Shown here: in pieces, positions 60,315 to 64,000 of the stretch
Layout: each line of letters begins with the position of its first letter
Numbering within the stretch: position 1 is the stretch's first letter
Assembly: GCF_024498075.1 (NCBI RefSeq)
Contig: NZ_JANHOF010000004.1
Coordinates: forward strand, 372,001 to 436,000
Source of the DNA: Paenibacillus mendelii
GTDB lineage: Bacteria; Bacillota; Bacilli; Paenibacillales; Paenibacillaceae
Direction of reading: 5' to 3'
DNA: 64,000 bases
Program-made: the position numbers and the translations under genes
The notes under the pieces: model-generated
Told to the model about the DNA's origin: nothing
The model's database searches: none
The model's input: the letters and a program-made list of their open reading frames with translations, nothing else

Positions 60315-61268
60315 TTACTCGCAATCGATCTCCCAAAAGACGATACGTTCGCGCTTCCACGTATACGTGATGAGCAATTTATCGCCATTCCTAATAATAG
60401 CCGGATAAGAATATTCACCGGGTTCACTCTCCAGCACGAACCATTCCCGCCAGGTTGTTCCGTTATCATCGGACAGGCTGACTACGAGAGGCGTACGAAG
60501 GCTCCCCTCGCTCACCGGATTGTGCACCAGCGCAAGCTTCCCTTCATCCCGCTTCACAAGGTCGATACCGCTGTTGTTATTAGGCAGCCCGGTCGGGTAA
60601 GCTTCACACCAGGTAGCTCCGGTATCATCGGACTCGCTGCGATAGATTGACCCCTCCGTGCTGCGGAGCAGCATATGAATCCGGCCTGACTCCGATTCCC
60701 ACAAGGTAGGTTGAATGACGCCCTTCCCCCGAAGCGTTTCGTGCCGGATCGGCACCAGCTCACTCATGGTCCAGCTCTGACCTTGATCGCGGCTAATATC
60801 GACGCAAGCATCCCAAACCTCTGATTCTAAAGACGCCGGCGCGAGCCATGTGCCGTCCTTCGTAATAATCGGCTTATTGCGAACCGGTCCTCTTCCGCCC
60901 ACATCGCCTGCTACAAGCTCAGCGGGCTGTCCCCATGTCGAGCCGCCATCTCGCGATTCAAGGACACGGGTGTACCAGCCCGGTATCGTATGACCTACTT
61001 TATAGTACAAGTATAGAATTCCATTGTTCCCTTGAAACAAGACCGGGTTCCAGTGGGGGATACCAGGTTCACCGGCTATCCGATGGGGAGCTGACCACTG
61101 CCCGTCGGTTCTCCGTGAACACCAGATGTCCACATCGGGATCGCCCTCATCGGTACCGCCGAACCATGCAGCCAGAACCGAACCATCATCAAGCGATACA
61201 AGTGTAGAAGCGTGACAGCTTGCAAAAGGCCGGGATTCTTCAAAGATGAATTGCTTCATCGTCGTCAT
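60315..61268 (-). CDS. Sialidase-like (BNR/Asp-box) glycosidase
   Basis: 317 residues, no signal peptide. Four Asp-box turns: SRDGGSTW, SRDQGQSW, SDDTGATW and SDDNGTTW, plus AAWFGGTDEGDPDVDIWCSRR and NKPIITKDGTW. A six-bladed propeller of the sialidase superfamily. The Arg triad that binds sialic acid is not obvious, so it may be a sialidase-like hydrolase of another sugar. AAGGA is 9 bases before the ATG. It ends a minus-strand operon with the isomerase, the dehydrogenase and the DegT gene. Confidence 0.85.
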   Translation of the reverse strand: MTTMKQFIFEESRPFASCHASTLVSLDDGSVLAAWFGGTDEGDPDVDIWCSRRTDGQWSAPHRIAGEPGIPHWNPVLFQGNNGILYLYYKVGHTIPGWYTRVLESRDGGSTWGQPAELVAGDVGGRGPVRNKPIITKDGTWLAPASLESEVWDACVDISRDQGQSWTMSELVPIRHETLRGKGVIQPTLWESESGRIHMLLRSTEGSIYRSESDDTGATWCEAYPTGLPNNNSGIDLVKRDEGKLALVHNPVSEGSLRTPLVVSLSDDNGTTWREWFVLESEPGEYSYPAIIRNGDKLLITYTWKRERIVFWEIDCE

Positions 61269-61274
61269 CGCCCG

Positions 61275-62303
61275 TTATCCTTCCATTAAATGAGCCAGCA
61301 CATACTCGTCCAAGCCTTCGTAGTCACGGGCTTCGATAAATCCGCGCTCCTTTTCCCTATCGTAAGTCCGCACCTTGTCCGCCAGCCGGAGGAACGTCTT
61401 CTTGCTGTTCTCAAGATGCTTGAAGGAAAGCTCTCGGGGCTGGGTGCGCATGACCTTCACATCGAGGCCGATAAATTCCCCATTCTTGCCATACTCGTTG
61501 TCGACAAGGACGCGTACCTGATTAAACGCCCTGCGCAGGTTGTCCGAACCAAACGCCTTATCCTGATCATATTTCAAACCGTTCTGATCATTGAGGTGGA
61601 CACTCCATAATTTGCCTAGCGCCATTGCATATCCCATCTCATCGGAAGGATCCAGCCCCGCGAGGATGCAGTGAGCGGATTCGATCAGCCCGCCGACCCG
61701 GCTTGGATCAGTGGTTGCATAAGCCAACGATAACGCATGTCCGATTGTCGGAATATAGGCATGATCCATCGGCTCGTTAGGCTTCGGTTCGATCAGTACG
61801 CGGATGGACGGATCATATTCCAGCAGCTGGTTGATCGCATCGATCAGGTAGTGAACGGAAGCTGTCGGACTCTTGGCTTCACGAATATACGTACCTTCTC
61901 TTGCCAGCCACAGCACCAGCCTGTCTGTCCCCATCTCCCGGGCAATGTCGATCGTCTGCTTCGAGCGGTCGATTGCATACGCGCGTTCCCGCGCATTGTT
62001 AGACGTATACCCCCCGTCGATTCCTCTGCTGTTATCCCACAATCTCGGGGCCAGAATCTCAGCGACCAGACCGTGTTCATCCAGCACCCGGCGCATAGCC
62101 GCGGCTTCCTTCAATACTTCCGCATTGGATTTGCTGTCGATATCGGGCACGACATCATCGTCATGGAACTGCACCCCTTCGAAGCCGAGCTCGCGATAGA
62201 CTGCCAGCTTTTCTTGAAACGAATAAGAGGACCTGACAGGAGCCCCGAACGGGTCGCTCCCTTCGTGAATATTCCATGGTCCGAACGAGAATCGAAAAGT
62301 CAT
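61275..62303 (-). CDS. Xylose-isomerase-like TIM barrel enzyme
   Basis: 342 residues from the ATG at 62303 (AAAGGAGAG upstream). FHDDDVVPDIDSKSNAEVL (like the FHDRDIAPEG motif) and IEPKPNEPMDHAYIPTIGHAL (metal-binding EPKPNEP) are XylA signatures, and GLDVKVMRTQ follows. The fold isomerises an aldose to a ketose with two metal ions. The start lies just after the stop of the Gfo/Idh gene and 7 bases separate it from the sialidase-like gene. Confidence 0.87.
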   Translation of the reverse strand: MTFRFSFGPWNIHEGSDPFGAPVRSSYSFQEKLAVYRELGFEGVQFHDDDVVPDIDSKSNAEVLKEAAAMRRVLDEHGLVAEILAPRLWDNSRGIDGGYTSNNARERAYAIDRSKQTIDIAREMGTDRLVLWLAREGTYIREAKSPTASVHYLIDAINQLLEYDPSIRVLIEPKPNEPMDHAYIPTIGHALSLAYATTDPSRVGGLIESAHCILAGLDPSDEMGYAMALGKLWSVHLNDQNGLKYDQDKAFGSDNLRRAFNQVRVLVDNEYGKNGEFIGLDVKVMRTQPRELSFKHLENSKKTFLRLADKVRTYDREKERGFIEARDYEGLDEYVLAHLMEG

Positions 62304-62305
62304 AG

Positions 62306-63481
62306 TTACATCTCTCCTTTGGATGGGATCTGAACCCATTGCCTGGATTCAGAGGAACGCTCTACGGCTTCCAATACTAGCTGATTTCGGTAGCCGTCTT
62401 CGAAATTCGGCGTGGTGCTTTTGTTTTGGGCGATGCCGCTCATCATCTCATGCAACAGGTTGATAAAGGTATGCTCGTAGCCGATTATATGGCCTGCTGG
62501 CCAATAGTTGCCTGTATAGGGATGGACCTCTTCGGTGCAATTGATCGTACGGAATCCCTGAAGACCCTTCTCATCTTCTTCCAGGTAAACCTCCAAGTTG
62601 TTCATATTCTCCATATCCCAACGAACGGACCCCTTCGAGCCATTGATCTCGAAACGGTTGCCGTTGCGGTTGCCCTTCCCGAAGCGCGAAGCTTCGAATA
62701 CACCTAAGGCACCGCCTTCGAAACGTGCGAGAAACGCCACTGCGTCGTCCACATCCACTTCTCCTGTACGGTCACTCTGCACCTGGGCATTCAGCCCGCC
62801 GCTCATCTCGCCAAGCGGACGCTCCTTGATGAAGGTATGCATCATCCCGTTCACTTCCGTAAATTCACCAACCAGATAACGCGCCAGATCGATCGAATGC
62901 GCCATCAGATCCCCGTGAGTGCCTGAGCCGCAAACCTCTTTTCGAAGCCTCCAGACGAGAGGGAAATTAGGATCCATGATCCAATCCTGCAGATAAGTAC
63001 CCCGCATATGATAGATCGTTCCGAGACGTCCGTCGTCGATTAACTGTTTCACATACCTGATTGCGGGAACGAAGCGATAGTTGTGACAAATCATGTTTGT
63101 AACACCCGCTTTGTTCACCGCATCCAGCATGCGCGATGCTTGCTCGACGTTCATGGCAAGCGGCTTCTCGCATAAAATATGCTTGCCCGCCTCGGCTGCC
63201 GCGATGGCGATTTCCACATGGGCATTGTTCGGCGTACAAATATCGATGAGATCGATGTCGTCCCGTTCGATCAGGCGGCGCCAATCCGTTTCATAAGAAG
63301 CCCATCCCATCTTCTCAGCCGCGCTTCGAACCCCTTCTTCATCACGGCCTGCGATCGCCTGCATCACAGGTTCTGCCTCGGGATCAAAATAAAAAGGGAG
63401 GTCTCGATAAGCATGGCTATGCGCTTTCCCCATAAACTTATAACCGATCATACCGACACGTATTTTACGCTTGGCTGTCAT
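62306..63481 (-). CDS. Gfo/Idh/MocA family dehydrogenase
   Basis: 391 residues. Rossmann start VGMIGYKFMGKAHSHAY, then CEKPLAMNVEQA (EKP motif) and a long alpha/beta domain with HYNYRFVPAIRYVKQLI-like block (CHNYRFVPAIRYV). Members interconvert keto and hydroxy sugars or inositols with NAD. AGGAGAG is 7 bases before the ATG. Its stop abuts the xylose-isomerase-like gene, so the two are co-transcribed. Confidence 0.9.
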   Translation of the reverse strand: MTAKRKIRVGMIGYKFMGKAHSHAYRDLPFYFDPEAEPVMQAIAGRDEEGVRSAAEKMGWASYETDWRRLIERDDIDLIDICTPNNAHVEIAIAAAEAGKHILCEKPLAMNVEQASRMLDAVNKAGVTNMICHNYRFVPAIRYVKQLIDDGRLGTIYHMRGTYLQDWIMDPNFPLVWRLRKEVCGSGTHGDLMAHSIDLARYLVGEFTEVNGMMHTFIKERPLGEMSGGLNAQVQSDRTGEVDVDDAVAFLARFEGGALGVFEASRFGKGNRNGNRFEINGSKGSVRWDMENMNNLEVYLEEDEKGLQGFRTINCTEEVHPYTGNYWPAGHIIGYEHTFINLLHEMMSGIAQNKSTTPNFEDGYRNQLVLEAVERSSESRQWVQIPSKGEM

Positions 63482-63500
63482 GTGATCACTCTCCTAAAAG

Positions 63501-63610
63501 TTTTGATACCATCGACCGTTAGGTCGTAGCAAAACTAGCTTCGTAAGCATCAGCTAAGTTTTGATACCTTAGACCGCAAGGTCGTAGCAAAACTAGCTTC
63601 GTAAGCATCA
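63501..63610. repeat. Two direct copies of a hairpin-bearing repeat
   Basis: TTTTGATACC starts at 63501 and 63559 (58-bp period). Each copy has a small stem (CGACC-GTTA-GGTCG in copy 1; GACC-GCAA-GGTC in copy 2), then GTAGCAAAACTAGC and TTCGTAAGCATCA. About 50 bases are almost identical between the copies. It lies in the gap between the DegT and Gfo/Idh genes. Confidence 0.8.
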
Positions 63611-63639
63611 TCCTTGCTCGGTCTTCTTAGACCGCTGAA

Positions 63640-64000
63640 CTAGAAGGATTCTGCTGTTTTGCAGATCGCGCGAATGACATCGTCGCAATCCTCATCCGTC
63701 ATACGCTGATGCAGTCCGATGGAAATTGCCCGGCTTAGCAAGTCAAGCGTAACGGGGCACATATCCGGCGAGTATTGGACATCCCCTTTGTAGCTCTGAC
63801 AGTTCCAAGGCGTATCTGTCTCGGAGGCACCTCTTTTCTCCATAACATAGGTCCAGTTTTTATAAATATGACGATCCGCAAATCCATTATTATTGATCGT
63901 CCCGTTCGGAATGCCTTCAAGCCCCAGCTTCTTCGAGAAGGCTTGCGACTGCTCCGCAGTCGGCAAATAGAAAACCAAGCTGTACGAAACATCTCCCTGC
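63640..64000 (-). CDS. DegT/DnrJ/EryC1/StrS aminotransferase (C-terminal part, cut by window edge)
   Basis: The frame is open from the window edge to the stop at 63640 (119 residues seen). SLVFYLPTAEQSQAFSKKLG and LDLLSRAISIGLHQRMTDEDCDDVIRAI match the C-terminal domain of PLP-dependent sugar and cyclitol aminotransferases; the last block is the usual ISIPLHPRLTDED. The PLP lysine is outside the window. First seen gene of the minus-strand catabolic operon, though the repeat pair separates it from the next gene. Confidence 0.82.
   Translation of the reverse strand, partial: QGDVSYSLVFYLPTAEQSQAFSKKLGLEGIPNGTINNNGFADRHIYKNWTYVMEKRGASETDTPWNCQSYKGDVQYSPDMCPVTLDLLSRAISIGLHQRMTDEDCDDVIRAICKTAESF

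Overview
The window looks like a chromosomal segment of a Paenibacillus-type bacterium (Bacillota, Paenibacillaceae). The evidence is intermediate GC by eye, strong AGGAGG-type ribosome binding sites, two tiny YjcZ-type sporulation proteins, a Bacillus-like speA, a qoxABCD-type quinol oxidase, and many carbohydrate ABC transport, glycosidase, SGNH esterase, Gfo/Idh and phytanoyl-dioxygenase genes. I see no rRNA, tRNA, CRISPR array, prophage or intact insertion sequence.

Layout. 0-10 kb: the end of a GH2 beta-mannosidase, two GNAT acetyltransferases, a PAP2 phosphatase, an endonuclease/exonuclease/phosphatase (EEP) protein with an altered active site, a Gfo/Idh oxidoreductase, a decayed NTF2-like gene, tandem yjcZ-like genes, and a nitrilase divergent from a MocR regulator. 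10-15.4 kb: one minus-strand respiratory operon, qoxABCD followed by FixH/YtkA-like, cytochrome c and Sco proteins. 15.7-16.7 kb: nine tandem 114-bp units, each able to form two hairpins. 16.7-18.2 kb: speA. 18.5-30.1 kb: a glycan-use locus on the minus strand, in transcription order GntR regulator, solute-binding lipoprotein, permease fused to a beta-propeller, second permease, beta-helix protein, SDR, a small unknown protein, phytanoyl-type dioxygenase and a large unknown alpha-helical protein.

30-50.7 kb is an accessory mix: metallophosphoesterase, DUF7002-like protein, methyltransferase, MerR regulator, two MFS exporters with divergent LysR and TetR regulators, a small CxxC thioredoxin-like protein, SET and DUF6220 proteins, a VOC protein, a PfpI/GNAT/GNAT operon, SGNH hydrolase, a TPR lipoprotein, lrgAB with a LysR regulator, and a second LysR gene divergent from a branched-chain aminotransferase. 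Two gene wrecks lie here, an EEP/Ig-like protein and a sulfatase. 50.7-55.6 kb: an AT-richer SGNH esterase/glycosidase pair and a second phytanoyl-type dioxygenase. 55.7-64 kb: a SWIM-SNF2 helicase, a frameshifted leucine-rich-repeat gene, and a catabolic operon (DegT aminotransferase, Gfo/Idh dehydrogenase, xylose-isomerase-like enzyme, sialidase-like protein).

The items most worth following are the propeller-permease fusion and its operon, the 114-bp double-hairpin array, the pair of long-spacer MerR-type promoters (one on merR itself, one on the small thioredoxin gene), and the EEP protein that lacks two active-site residues. Many starts were moved downstream of the longest open frame where a ribosome binding site or signal peptide decided it.
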